DNA from: Rhizobiales bacterium UBA3584
GTDB lineage: Bacteria > Pseudomonadota > Alphaproteobacteria > Rhizobiales > Devosiaceae
Assembly (NCBI GenBank): GCA_002375765.1
Contig: DFMV01000069.1
Span: 1-13,727, forward strand
DNA length: 13,727 nt
Direction: 5' to 3'
Part shown: in pieces, positions 1-7,396 of the stretch
Layout: each line of letters starts with the position of its first letter
How positions within the stretch are numbered: the first letter of the stretch is position 1
The notes under the pieces: model-generated
The model's input: only the letters and a program-made list of their open reading frames with translations
Database searches by the model: none
Told to the model about the DNA's origin: nothing
Position numbers and translations under genes: made by a program

Positions 1-248
1 CACTTCTCAGCGGAAATCAACATCCGACCCCTAGTCAGACGTTGAGTCTGGGTTGCGGAGCACCCGAAACCTGCCGTATCAGCATTTGCTTGTCGGCATA
101 GTGGGGGCACGAAGCCGGCCGGCAACTCTGGATCGCCGCTAAGTCGTGAGCTGAAGTCACATTGGGTACCGAACCCGTTTGGAACCATTGCCGGGGCATC
201 TTGAACCAGTTCCCGCGCGCGCAGCCGATCGGTTGAGAACCACTCGTA
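1..248. other. Non-coding left flank, possible IS end at 1-22
   Basis: I see no convincing gene here. Read on the minus strand, bases 22 to 1 begin TGTTGATTTCCGCTGAGAAG. That start with 5'-TG and a GAGAAGTG motif resembles the ends of IS21-family elements I remember from rhizobia and sphingomonads, so the window may open at the edge of such an element lying to the left. This rests on memory of terminal sequences only. Other visible structure is minor: an imperfect dyad with arms CAGAC and GTCTG near 38-52, and a self-complementary GCCGGCCGGC at 114-123. The stretch lies downstream of the broken hydrolase gene. Confidence 0.3.
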
Positions 249-506
249 TCAGGGCACCGGCACAGTCGCGATGAAATCGGTCATTCGCTTCAGTGCCTCG
301 GCATCGTGGAAGATACCGAAATGTGTCGTCTCCGCCAGAACTTCTGCGCGTCCGCGGTAGCCGCTGGCCTTCAACAGATCGAGTAGCGCGGTACTGTCGA
401 CGGCCTCATCCTTGTCGCCGACGAGCACCAGACTGTTCGAGGGCATCGCCTTCACGTCGGCCGCATAGTCGTTGCGAGGATGATAGGAGGAATTGAGCCG
501 CCAGGA
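249..506 (-). pseudogene. Alpha/beta hydrolase, C-terminal remnant
   Basis: About 85 codons of the C-terminal part of an alpha/beta-hydrolase-fold enzyme survive, ending at a TGA at 249-251. The visible family features are SWRLNSSYHPRNDYAAD, then a beta strand followed by LVLVGDKDEAVD, which carries the usual acidic residue after strand 7. Near the end is ETTHFGIFHD, where the His is the likely catalytic base. The nucleophile elbow (GxSxG) and the whole N-terminal half are missing. Upstream, the reading frame continues without a stop into IS110 recombinase sequence, so the original start is gone. The substrate cannot be inferred. An open reading frame can be drawn from a TTG at 593, but that start lies inside the transposon's terminal repeat and is not meaningful. 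Confidence 0.7.
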
Positions 507-580
507 ATAGGGCTTTACGTACTGTGCCGGCAGCAGCCGCACATCATGGCCGAGTGCGATCAGCTCGCGAGCCCAATAGT
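507..580 (-). pseudogene. IS110-family recombinase fragment (codons ~59-83)
   Basis: This fragment reads HYWARELIALGHDVRLLPAQ and then YVKPY, a block typical of IS110-family DEDD recombinases just before their KNDAADA segment. It is the direct continuation of the fragment at 7392-7571: deleting the transposon and one ATAGT copy joins the two so that GIEACSSSHY runs straight into WAREL. The homology ends at codon 83 (507-509). The remaining catalytic Asp residues of the RuvC-like domain and the whole C-terminal Tnp domain with its Ser are absent, and hydrolase sequence follows in frame. The element cannot encode its own recombinase. Confidence 0.85.
576..580. repeat. Target-site duplication, left copy (ATAGT)
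   Basis: The bases ATAGT lie directly outside the left inverted repeat and recur directly outside the right one (7392-7396). Five-base duplications are the hallmark of Tn3-family insertion. The intact pair shows that both ends belong to the same insertion event. Confidence 0.95.
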
Positions 581-626
581 GGGGTCGGAACAAGAGCAGT
601 TCAAAATCCTGCGCTAAGGTCGAACG
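581..626 (+). repeat. Left terminal inverted repeat (IRL)
   Basis: It starts GGGGTCGGAACAAGAGCAGT. Compared with the reverse complement of 7346-7391 it matches at 42 of 46 positions, with differences at repeat positions 7, 9, 34 and 39; similarity fades beyond position 46. The last codons and stop of merR (614-626) lie within it. Confidence 0.95.
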
Positions 627-1054
627 GAGCGGGAACGGCCCACTGGGCGCATCTCGAATAGAGCATCAATGATCGGGCATTCCGGAACCTGGTTGCCGGT
701 GCATTGCGCGGCCATATCCGACATTGCCCGCTCCAGACGTCGTAGATCGGCGATTTTCTGACGGATATCTTTCAGGTGTTCGATGGTGAGGTCATGAACC
801 TCACGGCAGGTGTAGCTATGCCCGTCGACCAGGCGAAGCAGTCCACGCAGTTCGTCGAGGCTGAAGCCGAGCTCACGGCCGCGCCGCACGAAATGCAACC
901 GCCTTGCGTGATCGTTGCCGTAGACGCGATACCCGCCCGCGCTGCGCGCTGGTTTCGGCATGACGCCGATCTTCTCGTAATAGCGAATCGTCTCGATGTT
1001 GACGCCGCTGCGTTCGGACAGGACGCCGATCGAAAATTCATCAGCCTGTTTCAT
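614..1054 (-). CDS. merR: MerR mercury-responsive transcriptional regulator
   Basis: MerR binds the operator between itself and merT. It holds the promoter in an inactive bend until Hg(II) is bound, then untwists it to switch on merTPFA. From the start at 1054 (MKQADEFSIG) the protein has 146 residues. The winged-helix DNA-binding part covers about residues 7-75 (TIRYYEKIG at 22-30, SAGGYRVY at 38-45), followed by a long dimerisation helix. Three cysteines match the Hg(II) ligands of the family: C83, C118 and C126, the last two in CTGNQVPEC. An upstream in-frame ATG at 1126 would add 24 residues, but it would lie beyond the operator and is rejected. The stop codon (614-616) sits inside the left inverted repeat, so the C-terminal tail RSVRP is encoded by the transposon end. 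Confidence 0.95.
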   Translation of the reverse strand: MKQADEFSIGVLSERSGVNIETIRYYEKIGVMPKPARSAGGYRVYGNDHARRLHFVRRGRELGFSLDELRGLLRLVDGHSYTCREVHDLTIEHLKDIRQKIADLRRLERAMSDMAAQCTGNQVPECPIIDALFEMRPVGRSRSVRP

Positions 1055-1089
1055 CACATAGCTCGCACAACACCGTGAAACTTTCCCGC

Positions 1090-1120
1090 TTGACCCTGTA
1101 GTTACTACAGGCATTAGGGT
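1090..1120 (+). promoter_or_regulatory. mer operator-promoter (PmerTPFA)
   Basis: The -35 box is TTGACC (1090-1095) and the -10 box is TAGGGT (1115-1120). They are 19 bp apart, the over-long spacer that defines MerR-type activation. Centred in the spacer is a perfect dyad, CCTGTAGT (1095-1102) and ACTACAGG (1104-1111), around one T; this is the expected MerR binding site. The -10 is a weak match to TATAAT, in keeping with dependence on the activator. The site lies 36 bp upstream of merR's start and 32 bp upstream of merT, so it should serve both divergent genes. Confidence 0.92.
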
Positions 1121-1152
1121 CACCATAGATCAATTGCGGGAGCATGTGAACG

Positions 1153-1566
1153 ATGATGCAGAACGAAGCGCGGCCACTGGCAGATACGGCCCTGGAGCCC
1201 GTCGAAAAGGGTTTTGATCAGGCAGCGCTGCTCTCGGTTGGCGGCATCGTGGCGGCACTGGGCGCGGCAACCTGCTGCGTGGTGCCCTTTGTCTTGTTCT
1301 TTGCCGGCATCAGCGGCGCGTGGATCGGCAATCTGACCGCGTTCGAGCCCTATCAGCCCGTGTTCGTCACGATCGCGCTCGCCTGCCTCGGCTACGGCTT
1401 CTATCTCGTCTATCGCAAGCCGAGGGCGGCTGAGTGCATCGAGGGCTCCTACTGCGCGCGTCCGTCGTCCCATCGCAACGCCAAGATGGGCCTTTGGATC
1501 GCAACGATTCTGATCATCGTCGCCGTGGGCTTTCCCTATGCAGCGCGGTTCTTCCTCACCGCCTAA
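1153..1566 (+). CDS. merT: MerT mercuric ion transporter
   Basis: MerT is the inner-membrane protein that takes Hg(II) from MerP and passes it to the cytosolic reductase. It has 137 residues and three predicted membrane helices at about 26-50, 68-88 and 112-133. The Cys pair C41-C42 (TCCVVP) lies in the first helix and faces the periplasmic donor. A second pair, C95 and C101 (ECIEGSYC), is in the cytoplasmic loop between helices 2 and 3. Classic Tn501/Tn21 MerT has about 116 residues; the excess is mostly an N-terminal hydrophilic extension of about 24 residues. GGGAG at 1138-1142 is the likely ribosome site, and ATG ATG at 1153/1156 leaves the exact start ambiguous by one codon. It is the first gene of the operon, 16 bp before merP. 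Confidence 0.93.
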   Translation: MMQNEARPLADTALEPVEKGFDQAALLSVGGIVAALGAATCCVVPFVLFFAGISGAWIGNLTAFEPYQPVFVTIALACLGYGFYLVYRKPRAAECIEGSYCARPSSHRNAKMGLWIATILIIVAVGFPYAARFFLTA

Positions 1567-1582
1567 CCTCAAGGAGTTCCTG

Positions 1583-1870
1583 ATGAAAACTTTACACCTT
1601 ATCGCTCTCACCGCGTCCCTGCTGGCGAGTGGCGCCGCTTTTGCCGCCGAGCAGACCGTCACGCTGAATGTCGCCAATGCCACCTGCGAACTTTGCGGCC
1701 CGATCGTGAAGCGGGCGCTCAGCAACGTGTCAGGGGTGCTCGCGGTTGACGTGTCGGAGGCGACAGATGGGGCGATCGCCAAAGTGCGGTTTGACGACGG
1801 CAAGACAAATGTCGCTGCGTTGATCACCGCAACCACCAACGCCGGCTATCCCTCCAAGGTTTCGCAGTAG
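1583..1870 (+). CDS. merP: MerP periplasmic mercury-binding protein
   Basis: MerP is a small heavy-metal-associated (HMA) domain protein that binds Hg(II) in the periplasm and delivers it to MerT. The 95-residue precursor has a clear Sec signal peptide (MKTLHL, hydrophobic core, AFA-AE with cleavage after A21). The mature domain of about 74 residues carries the metal site C35-x-x-C38 in NATCELCGP; the usual GMTC lead-in is replaced by NATC. The end, NAGYPSKV, is the standard terminal strand of MerP. The start at 1583 is chosen because AAGGAG (1571-1576) lies 6 bp upstream and it gives the signal peptide directly. A frame extension to 1538 overlaps merT and is rejected. The stop runs straight into merF's ribosome site. 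Confidence 0.95.
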   Translation: MKTLHLIALTASLLASGAAFAAEQTVTLNVANATCELCGPIVKRALSNVSGVLAVDVSEATDGAIAKVRFDDGKTNVAALITATTNAGYPSKVSQ

Positions 1871-1881
1871 GGAGGCTCAGC

Positions 1882-2133
1882 ATGACGGATGGAAAGTTCA
1901 TCGGCATGGGCGGTGTCGGGCTTCTCGCCGTCATTTGTTGTGCCGCCCCATTTCTTTTGGTCGCTGCGGGCTCCTTCGGGGTTTCCGCATGGCTCGCTGC
2001 AGCCGGCTATGTGCTGATCCCGATCGCACTCGCTGCTATTGGGCTGGCGGCATTTTACCTTTATCGGCGCCGCCGTTCCGGCCCATCGGCTGATGCCGAT
2101 TGCTGCTCAATCAATGACAAACGACAGGGATAA
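1882..2133 (+). CDS. merF: MerF mercury transport protein
   Basis: MerF is a compact inner-membrane Hg(II) importer with two helices, here 83 residues. Helix 1 spans about residues 8-31 and contains C19-C20 (VICCAAP). Helix 2 spans about 36-60 and ends in FYLYRRRR, a positive-inside anchor. The second Cys pair, C74-C75 (DADCCS), lies in the cytoplasmic tail. This arrangement of two vicinal pairs is the family signature. GGAGG at 1871-1875, immediately after merP's stop, is 6 bp from the ATG, and merA begins 5 bp after its stop, so the genes form one tight operon. With MerT also present, the operon has two importers, a common combination. Confidence 0.93.
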   Translation: MTDGKFIGMGGVGLLAVICCAAPFLLVAAGSFGVSAWLAAAGYVLIPIALAAIGLAAFYLYRRRRSGPSADADCCSINDKRQG

Positions 2134-2138
2134 GTTAG

Positions 2139-3581
2139 ATGTGCGAAGCTTGTGATGCTCCCAGTTCCAGCAAAGGCAACGGCCGTTACGATCTTGTAGT
2201 CGTCGGGGCTGGCTCGGCCGGATTCTCTGCCGCGATCACGGCCGCCGAACAAGGCGCGCAAGTGGCCCTTGTCGGGCACGGCACGATTGGCGGCACCTGC
2301 GTCAATATCGGTTGTGTGCCCTCGAAAGCCCTGATCCGGGCCACGGAAGCCGTGCGTCACGCCAATGATGCGGAAGCCCGCTTCGATGGCATTGAAAGCG
2401 GCGCGCGCGTCGTCGATTGGGCCGCTCAGATTGCCCAGAAAGACGCCCTGGTTGCGGGTCTTCGGCAGGCGAAATACGCTGATCTGCTGCCGGAGTATAA
2501 CAATGTGGTCTATCGCGAAGGGCAGGCCCGCCTCGTTGACGGCGGCGTCGAGGTCGCGGGCCAGCGCCTCGCCTCCGAACGGATCATCATCGCGACGGGC
2601 GCGCGCCCAGGCCTGCCGGGAATTCCGGGGATCGTCGACGTGTCGCCGCTCGACAGCACGACGGCGCTGGCCCTGGCCGAACTGCCGCGCTCGATGATCG
2701 TGCTTGGCGGCGGCTATATCGGTGCGGAGCTTGCCCAGACGTTCGCGCGGGCCGGCGTCGCGGTGACGCTCGTATTCCGCAGCCGGCTTCTGCCGGAGGC
2801 TGAACCCGAAATCGGATCGGCGCTTGCAACCTACCTGGCCGATGAGGGCATCAGGATCGTCAGCGGGATCGCCTACGAATCCATCCGCAAGACCGATGAC
2901 GGCGGTGTGGCGCTCACCATCGCGCGGGACGGTCGGCCGGAAATCCTGACGGCCGAACGGATTCTCGTGGCAACGGGACGCCGCCCGAACACCGAAACCC
3001 TTGGCTTGGCTGAGGCGGGTATTGCCGCAACGCCGGCCGGCGCCATCATTGTCGATGACCGCATGCGCACCTCAAAGACCGGCGTCTATGCCGCCGGAGA
3101 CGTGACAGGAAAAGATCAGTTCGTTTACATGGCCGCCTATGGCGCCAAGCTCGCCGCCAAGAACGCGTTGAACGGCGATGGCCTGCGCTATGACAATTCC
3201 GCGATGCCTGCTGTCGTGTTCACAGACCCACAGGTGGCGAGCGTCGGCATGACCGAGGCGCAGGCGCGTGTTGCGGGGCATTCGGTTCGCACGTCCGTTC
3301 TTTCCCTCGACAATGTCCCGCGGGCGCTGGCGGCACGCGATACACGCGGCCTGATCAAGCTGGTTGCCGACGGGGCAAGCCGGAAGCTCCTGGGCGCGCA
3401 TATTCTTGCGCCGGAAGGAGCTGACAGCATTCAGACGGCGGCGCTGGCTATCCGCGGCGGCCTGACGATCGACGATCTGTCGGAGGCGATCTTCCCGTAC
3501 CTGACGACCGTCGAAGGCTTGAAGCTTGCGGCTCAGACCTTCGACAGGGACGTGAAAAAACTATCCTGCTGCGCGGGGTAA
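2139..3581 (+). CDS. merA: MerA mercuric reductase (no N-terminal HMA domain)
   Basis: MerA is a cytosolic flavoprotein that reduces Hg(II) to volatile Hg(0) with NADPH. It has 480 residues in the pyridine nucleotide-disulfide oxidoreductase fold. The FAD-binding motif is VVVGAGSAG (20-28), the redox-active pair is C54/C59 in [13 protein letters not shown] (51-63), the NAD(P)-binding motif is in [10 protein letters not shown], the second FAD segment is VYAAGDVT, and the dimerisation domain is C-terminal. The Hg-delivering C-terminal pair is C477-C478 (LSCCAG). The roughly 70-residue NmerA domain of Tn501 MerA is missing; only a short leader with CEAC (C2, C5) remains. The start at 2139 is 5 bp after merF, with AGGGA at 2126-2130. 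Its last 21 bases overlap the end of tnpR on the other strand. Confidence 0.96.
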   Translation: MCEACDAPSSSKGNGRYDLVVVGAGSAGFSAAITAAEQGAQVALVGHGTIGGTCVNIGCVPSKALIRATEAVRHANDAEARFDGIESGARVVDWAAQIAQKDALVAGLRQAKYADLLPEYNNVVYREGQARLVDGGVEVAGQRLASERIIIATGARPGLPGIPGIVDVSPLDSTTALALAELPRSMIVLGGGYIGAELAQTFARAGVAVTLVFRSRLLPEAEPEIGSALATYLADEGIRIVSGIAYESIRKTDDGGVALTIARDGRPEILTAERILVATGRRPNTETLGLAEAGIAATPAGAIIVDDRMRTSKTGVYAAGDVTGKDQFVYMAAYGAKLAAKNALNGDGLRYDNSAMPAVVFTDPQVASVGMTEAQARVAGHSVRTSVLSLDNVPRALAARDTRGLIKLVADGASRKLLGAHILAPEGADSIQTAALAIRGGLTIDDLSEAIFPYLTTVEGLKLAAQTFDRDVKKLSCCAG

Positions 3582-4205
3582 CGGCGAAAGGGAAACGGGT
3601 GCGTGCTCAAGTTGTGGCTTGGACGAAGCGGGCACTTCATCCCTGACGCGCATGATGGTCTGGCGGCTGGTGTCGAATTTTCTGGCGAGAGCGGAAACGC
3701 TCATCCCTGTCGCGAGATCCTCGCGCACTTCCTGTTTCTGTTTTTCGCTCAGGGTGGAGGGGCGGCCGAGGGTCTTTCCTTCTGACTTGGCGCGCTTGAG
3801 GCCGGATTGCGTCCGCTCGATCAGCAAGTCCCGTTCGAACTGTGCGACGGCGTTGAGGACGTTCATAGTCATTGTGCCGGCCGAGCTGGTGAGATCGACA
3901 CCGCCGAGAGCGAGGCAATGAACCCGGACGCCGATTTCGGCCAGCGCCTTGACCGTGGTGCTGACATCTATGGCGTCTCGACCGAGGCGATCGAGCTTTG
4001 TCACGATCAGCACATCCCCTGATTCCAGCCGATCCATAAGCCGGGTGAAGCCCCGCCGTTGGGCGATGGCTGTGCTGCCGGAAATCGTCTCAGTGATGAT
4101 GCGGCGTGGCTCGACGTGGAAACCAGCGGCCTCGATTTCCTGAATCTGGTTTTCGGTGGTCTGGCCGGTCGTGGAGACGCGGACATAGGCGAAGGTGCGT
4201 GGCAT
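3561..4205 (-). CDS. tnpR: TnpR serine resolvase of the Tn3-family transposon
   Basis: TnpR is a site-specific serine recombinase that resolves transposition cointegrates at res and usually represses tnpA and itself. It has 214 residues. The catalytic domain covers about 1-125, with the nucleophile S11 in [21 protein letters not shown], and the Arg-bearing [12 protein letters not shown] segment. A long E helix ([13 protein letters not shown]) is followed by GRPSTL and a helix-turn-helix ([18 protein letters not shown]) ending near residue 188. Tn3-type resolvases usually stop there, at about 185-190 residues. The extra 26 or so residues form a Pro/Ser/Ala-rich tail whose last codons are read antisense through the end of merA. 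No good ribosome site precedes the ATG at 4205. It is divergent from tnpA across the res region. Confidence 0.94.
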   Translation of the reverse strand: MPRTFAYVRVSTTGQTTENQIQEIEAAGFHVEPRRIITETISGSTAIAQRRGFTRLMDRLESGDVLIVTKLDRLGRDAIDVSTTVKALAEIGVRVHCLALGGVDLTSSAGTMTMNVLNAVAQFERDLLIERTQSGLKRAKSEGKTLGRPSTLSEKQKQEVREDLATGMSVSALARKFDTSRQTIMRVRDEVPASSKPQLEHAPVSLSPLPRAAG

Positions 4206-4340
4206 GGGTTTAATTTCGTCCGAATAGGCTGTCCGGAATATTTCTCCTGTTCATTACTGTGTCAATCTAATTTGTGGACAGGTTGTTTCGCCCCTGTACG
4301 AAACCGAACCTTTCCGTACAGGGCAAGGTCATTGGCGCGC
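4206..4340. promoter_or_regulatory. Probable res site and tnpR/tnpA promoters
   Basis: The divergent tnpR-tnpA gap is where Tn3-type elements keep res, with three resolvase-binding subsites. Visible candidates for TGTC-type half-sites are GTCCGAATA (4218-4226) and TGTCCGGAATA (4230-4240), about one helical turn apart. Next come TGTC (4260-4263) facing GGACA (4276-4280), and the inverted pair listed separately at 4292-4323. Assignment to subsites I, II and III is not possible by eye, and the crossover dinucleotide is not identified. TAAGGAG at 4346-4352 is the ribosome site of tnpA. Confidence 0.65.
4292..4323. repeat. Inverted repeat upstream of tnpA, likely res subsite
   Basis: Perfect 9-base arms CCCTGTACG (4292-4300) and CGTACAGGG (4315-4323) are separated by 14 bases. 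The 32-bp span is in the size range of a resolvase dimer site (25-34 bp). It lies 35 bp before the tnpA start, so binding here could also repress tnpA. A transcribed hairpin is possible, but no T-tract follows on either strand. Confidence 0.6.
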
Positions 4341-4358
4341 AAATGTAAGGAGTAGCAA

Positions 4359-7334
4359 ATGGCCAAGCGGAAACTTCTCAAAATTCAGGATCGGCATGCG
4401 CTGTTCGACATTCCGACCGACGAGGATAGCCTGATCCGCCGTTATTTCTTGTCGTCTGCCGACCGGCTTGAGATTGAGGTTCGGCGACGCGAGCATAACC
4501 GGCTCGGCTTTGCGGTGCAGCTCTGCCTGATGCGTTATCCCGGCCGTCCGCTCCTGGCCAACGAGACGCCACCCAGAGCGATGCTCAATTATGTCGCCGA
4601 GCAAATCGGCGCCGATCCCGCTTCATTCGGACTTTATGCTCGCCGTGAAGAGACGCGCATGAATCATGTCGCTCACCTGCTCGATTATCTGGGGATGAGG
4701 GGGCCGACAGCCGAGGATCGGCGTGCTGCGCTGCTGGCGGCAATCGAAGCTGCGGCCGCGACGGACAAGGGAGCAACGATCGCGACTGCGATCATCACCA
4801 CCTTCCGCGAACGCCGGGTTCTGCTGCCTGCAGCGAACATGATCGAACGGATGGGACTGGCTGCCCGTGCCATCGCTCGTCGTCAAGCCGAAGCCGCTTT
4901 GATCACGGACCTTGATCCGGAAACGCTGGGAACCCTCGATGGACTGCTGGCCGTCGATCCGGCAATTGGCCAGACGCGCTATCATTGGCTGCGGTCAGCG
5001 CCGGAGGCACCAGGCGCGGGAAACTTGGTGGGCCTGACCGAACGGATCGCATTCCTGAGGATGCTTGGGATCGATCCCCGTTTGCAGACCCGTGTCCCTT
5101 CCGGGCGGTGGGATCAGATGATCCGCGAGGGTGACGCCACTCCGGCATGGCTGGCCAGCGACTTCAATGCCAGTCGCCGGCGTGCGACGATCGTCGCGCA
5201 GATCATCAAGCTTGGCCAGAAACTCACCGACGATGCGGTGATGATGTTTATCAAACTCATGGGCCGGTTGTTCTCCCAGGTTAACAACCGCAAAAAGCAG
5301 CGCCATATGAGCGCACGCCTGGAAACATCGAAGGCACTACGGCTGTTTCTGGACACGATCGTCGCCCTGCAGGCGGCCAACGACATGTATGCAGATCCCA
5401 TGACGATCCTGGATCGGCGCGTAGGATGGCATCGGCTGCTTCAGGTCAAACCCGGTCTCGAGGCCATGGTGGAGAACAGTGATGTGTCGCCTCTGGTAAT
5501 GGCGGCCGAACAACATGCGACCGTCCGCAAATATGCCGGCGATTTTCTCCAGACGTTCACCTTCCGCTCGCAGCGACGGCACGATCCGTTGCTTTCCGCC
5601 GTCGCCACCATCAAAGAGCTCTACGCGGAAGGCCGCCGCGTGTTGCCCGATCGTGTTCCGGTCGGGCATCTGACAAAATCGGAGCGCGAACTGATCTTCG
5701 AAAATGGCAAGCCGGATCGGCGGCTTTACGAGCTTGCGACACTCACGCATTTGCGTGACCGGCTGCACTCAAGGGATGTGTGGGTCGAAGGCAGCCGCTC
5801 GTTCCGGCCGATTGATGAACATCTGATGCCGAAGCCGGCCTTTGTTGCCCTGAAGGAGGAAGACAAGCTTGGTCTCGGCGTCCAGGCCGACGGCACGGCA
5901 TGGCTGGCGGAAACCCAGCAAATGATGGACTTCAACCTGAAGCGGCTGGCCTGGCGCGCCCGCTATGGAAAGCTTGAGGGCGTGAGAATGGAGAATGGAA
6001 CCCTGATCGTGACGCCGCACAGAAGCGCTGTGCCAGCCGCGGCGGAAACCCTCTATGCCGAAATCACCGACATGTATCCTCTGGTCGAGGTACCCGATCT
6101 GTTGCGGGAAGTGCATGAATGGACGGGATTCGCCGACCAGTTCACCCATGTCCGGACGGGAGATGCACCACAGAATATTGCCGCCATGCTGGCCGGCGTG
6201 CTTGCCGATGGCACCAATCTCGGCCCGAAACGCATGGCGGGGGCCTCGAAAGGCATCAGCGCACATCAGATCGGCTGGATGCGCAGCTTCCATGCCCGCT
6301 CCGAAACCTATCGCGCCGCACAGGCCTGTGTCACCGACGCTCATACGCGCCATCCGCATTCGCGACTATGGGGTGATGGAACAACCGCTTCATCCGACGG
6401 GCAGTTCTTCCGGGCTAGCGATCGGGCTGCCAAGCGGGGTGACATCAATCTCCATTACAGCAACGAGCCTGGCACGAAATTCTACAGCGGACTCTCGGAC
6501 CAATATGGCTACTTCAGCATTCTGCCGATCAGTCCGACCGAGAGCGAGGCCGTCTATGTCCTCGACGGCCTGTTCGATCACGACACGATTCTGGAGATCG
6601 AAGAATTGTTTACCGATACCGGTGGCTCCAGTGACCATGTCTTTGCGCTGTTTGCCCTGATCGGCAAGCGCTTCGCGCCCCGTCTGCGCAATATCAAGGA
6701 CCGGAAATTCCACACCTTCGAGAAGGCCGATGCCTATCCGGCGCTGGCCAACCATATCGGCGCACCGATCAACACGGCACTCATCCTGGAGCATTGGGAC
6801 GATCTCTTGCGTCTGGCCGCCTCGATTATGACCCGTACCGTTGCACCATCGACGATCCTCAAAAGGTTGTCCGCCTCATCGAAATCCAGCGATCTGGCCA
6901 AAGCGCTTCGCGAGGTCGGTCGTATCGAGCGAACCCTGTTCATGATTGAGTGGTATTCGAGCCCGGCGTTGCGCCGGCGCTGTCAGGCCGGTCTCAACAA
7001 GGGCGAAGCCGCCCACAAGCTCAAGCGCGCCGTCTTCTTCCACGAGCGCGGCGAAATCCGCGACCGCTCCTTTGACAGCCAGGCATTCCGGGCCTCCGGC
7101 CTCAATCTGGTCGTCAGCGCCATCGTCCACTGGAACACCGTCTATCTCAGCCGTGCCGCTGCCCATCTGCGGCAACAGGGCCGGCATATTCCTGACGATC
7201 TGCTCAAGCACATCTCGCCGCTCAGTTGGGAGCACATAAATCTCACTGGCATCTATTCCTGGGACACCGAACAGCAGATGCCGGAAGGCTTCAGATCTCT
7301 GCGCATCCCTGGCCAATTCCTGCGAGCGGCATGA
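4359..7334 (+). CDS. tnpA: TnpA transposase, Tn3 family
   Basis: TnpA is a DDE-type transposase that nicks at the GGGG ends and drives replicative transposition with 5-bp target duplications. It has 991 residues, the normal length for the family. The N-terminal DNA-binding region starts [19 protein letters not shown]. The RNase-H-like catalytic core is marked by three conserved blocks: [11 protein letters not shown] (671-681), TDTGGSSDH (752-760) and HERGEIRDR (895-903). The conserved [15 protein letters not shown] block follows near the end. The catalytic Asp/Asp/Glu should lie in or near these blocks, but I have not matched each residue to a structure. TAAGGAG sits 6 bp before the ATG, and the stop is 11 bp before the right inverted repeat. 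The frame is uninterrupted, so it is probably functional. Confidence 0.97.
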   Translation: MAKRKLLKIQDRHALFDIPTDEDSLIRRYFLSSADRLEIEVRRREHNRLGFAVQLCLMRYPGRPLLANETPPRAMLNYVAEQIGADPASFGLYARREETRMNHVAHLLDYLGMRGPTAEDRRAALLAAIEAAAATDKGATIATAIITTFRERRVLLPAANMIERMGLAARAIARRQAEAALITDLDPETLGTLDGLLAVDPAIGQTRYHWLRSAPEAPGAGNLVGLTERIAFLRMLGIDPRLQTRVPSGRWDQMIREGDATPAWLASDFNASRRRATIVAQIIKLGQKLTDDAVMMFIKLMGRLFSQVNNRKKQRHMSARLETSKALRLFLDTIVALQAANDMYADPMTILDRRVGWHRLLQVKPGLEAMVENSDVSPLVMAAEQHATVRKYAGDFLQTFTFRSQRRHDPLLSAVATIKELYAEGRRVLPDRVPVGHLTKSERELIFENGKPDRRLYELATLTHLRDRLHSRDVWVEGSRSFRPIDEHLMPKPAFVALKEEDKLGLGVQADGTAWLAETQQMMDFNLKRLAWRARYGKLEGVRMENGTLIVTPHRSAVPAAAETLYAEITDMYPLVEVPDLLREVHEWTGFADQFTHVRTGDAPQNIAAMLAGVLADGTNLGPKRMAGASKGISAHQIGWMRSFHARSETYRAAQACVTDAHTRHPHSRLWGDGTTASSDGQFFRASDRAAKRGDINLHYSNEPGTKFYSGLSDQYGYFSILPISPTESEAVYVLDGLFDHDTILEIEELFTDTGGSSDHVFALFALIGKRFAPRLRNIKDRKFHTFEKADAYPALANHIGAPINTALILEHWDDLLRLAASIMTRTVAPSTILKRLSASSKSSDLAKALREVGRIERTLFMIEWYSSPALRRRCQAGLNKGEAAHKLKRAVFFHERGEIRDRSFDSQAFRASGLNLVVSAIVHWNTVYLSRAAAHLRQQGRHIPDDLLKHISPLSWEHINLTGIYSWDTEQQMPEGFRSLRIPGQFLRAA

Positions 7335-7345
7335 CGTTCTCAGTT

Positions 7346-7391
7346 CGTTCGAGCTTAACGCAGGATTTTGAACTGCTCTTGTCCTGACCCC
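7346..7391 (-). repeat. Right terminal inverted repeat (IRR)
   Basis: Read inward from 7391 it begins GGGGTCAGGACAAGAGCAGT. It matches 42 of 46 bases of the left repeat. It begins 11 bp after the tnpA stop codon, the usual position of the transposase-proximal end. Confidence 0.95.
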
Positions 7392-7396
7392 ATAGT
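7392..7396. repeat. Target-site duplication, right copy (ATAGT)
   Basis: This ATAGT lies immediately outside the right inverted repeat and is identical to 576-580. On the minus strand it reads ACTAT, part of the His59-Tyr60 codons of the IS110 recombinase. Confidence 0.95.

Larger units (their letters stand above)
581..7391. mobile_element. Tn3-family mercury-resistance transposon, complete
   Basis: This is a 6811-bp unit bounded by 46-bp inverted repeats beginning GGGGTC and flanked by 5-bp direct repeats. From left to right it holds merR (minus), mer operator-promoter, merT, merP, merF and merA (plus), tnpR (minus), a res-like region and tnpA (plus). All genes appear intact, so it should be able to transpose and to confer resistance to inorganic mercury. 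No merB is present, so organomercurial cleavage is not expected; merC, merD and merE are also absent. It inserted into an already chimeric IS110 remnant. The inverted-repeat sequence and the transposase length suggest the Tn163/Tn5393 branch rather than Tn21/Tn501, but that placement is from memory and would need a tree. Confidence 0.95.

Noticed and set aside
249..593. A genuine 114-residue gene starting at 593
   Set aside because: The start is a TTG inside the transposon's terminal repeat. The body is an IS110 fragment joined to a hydrolase remnant, so it is listed as two pseudogene pieces.
1055..1126. Upstream ATG giving a 170-residue MerR
   Set aside because: It would place the start beyond the operator-promoter. 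Family MerR proteins begin near the MKQADEFSIG segment.
1120..1839. Minus-strand open frame of 239 codons across merT and merP
   Set aside because: It is the antisense shadow of two genes with clear Cys motifs, a signal peptide and ribosome sites.
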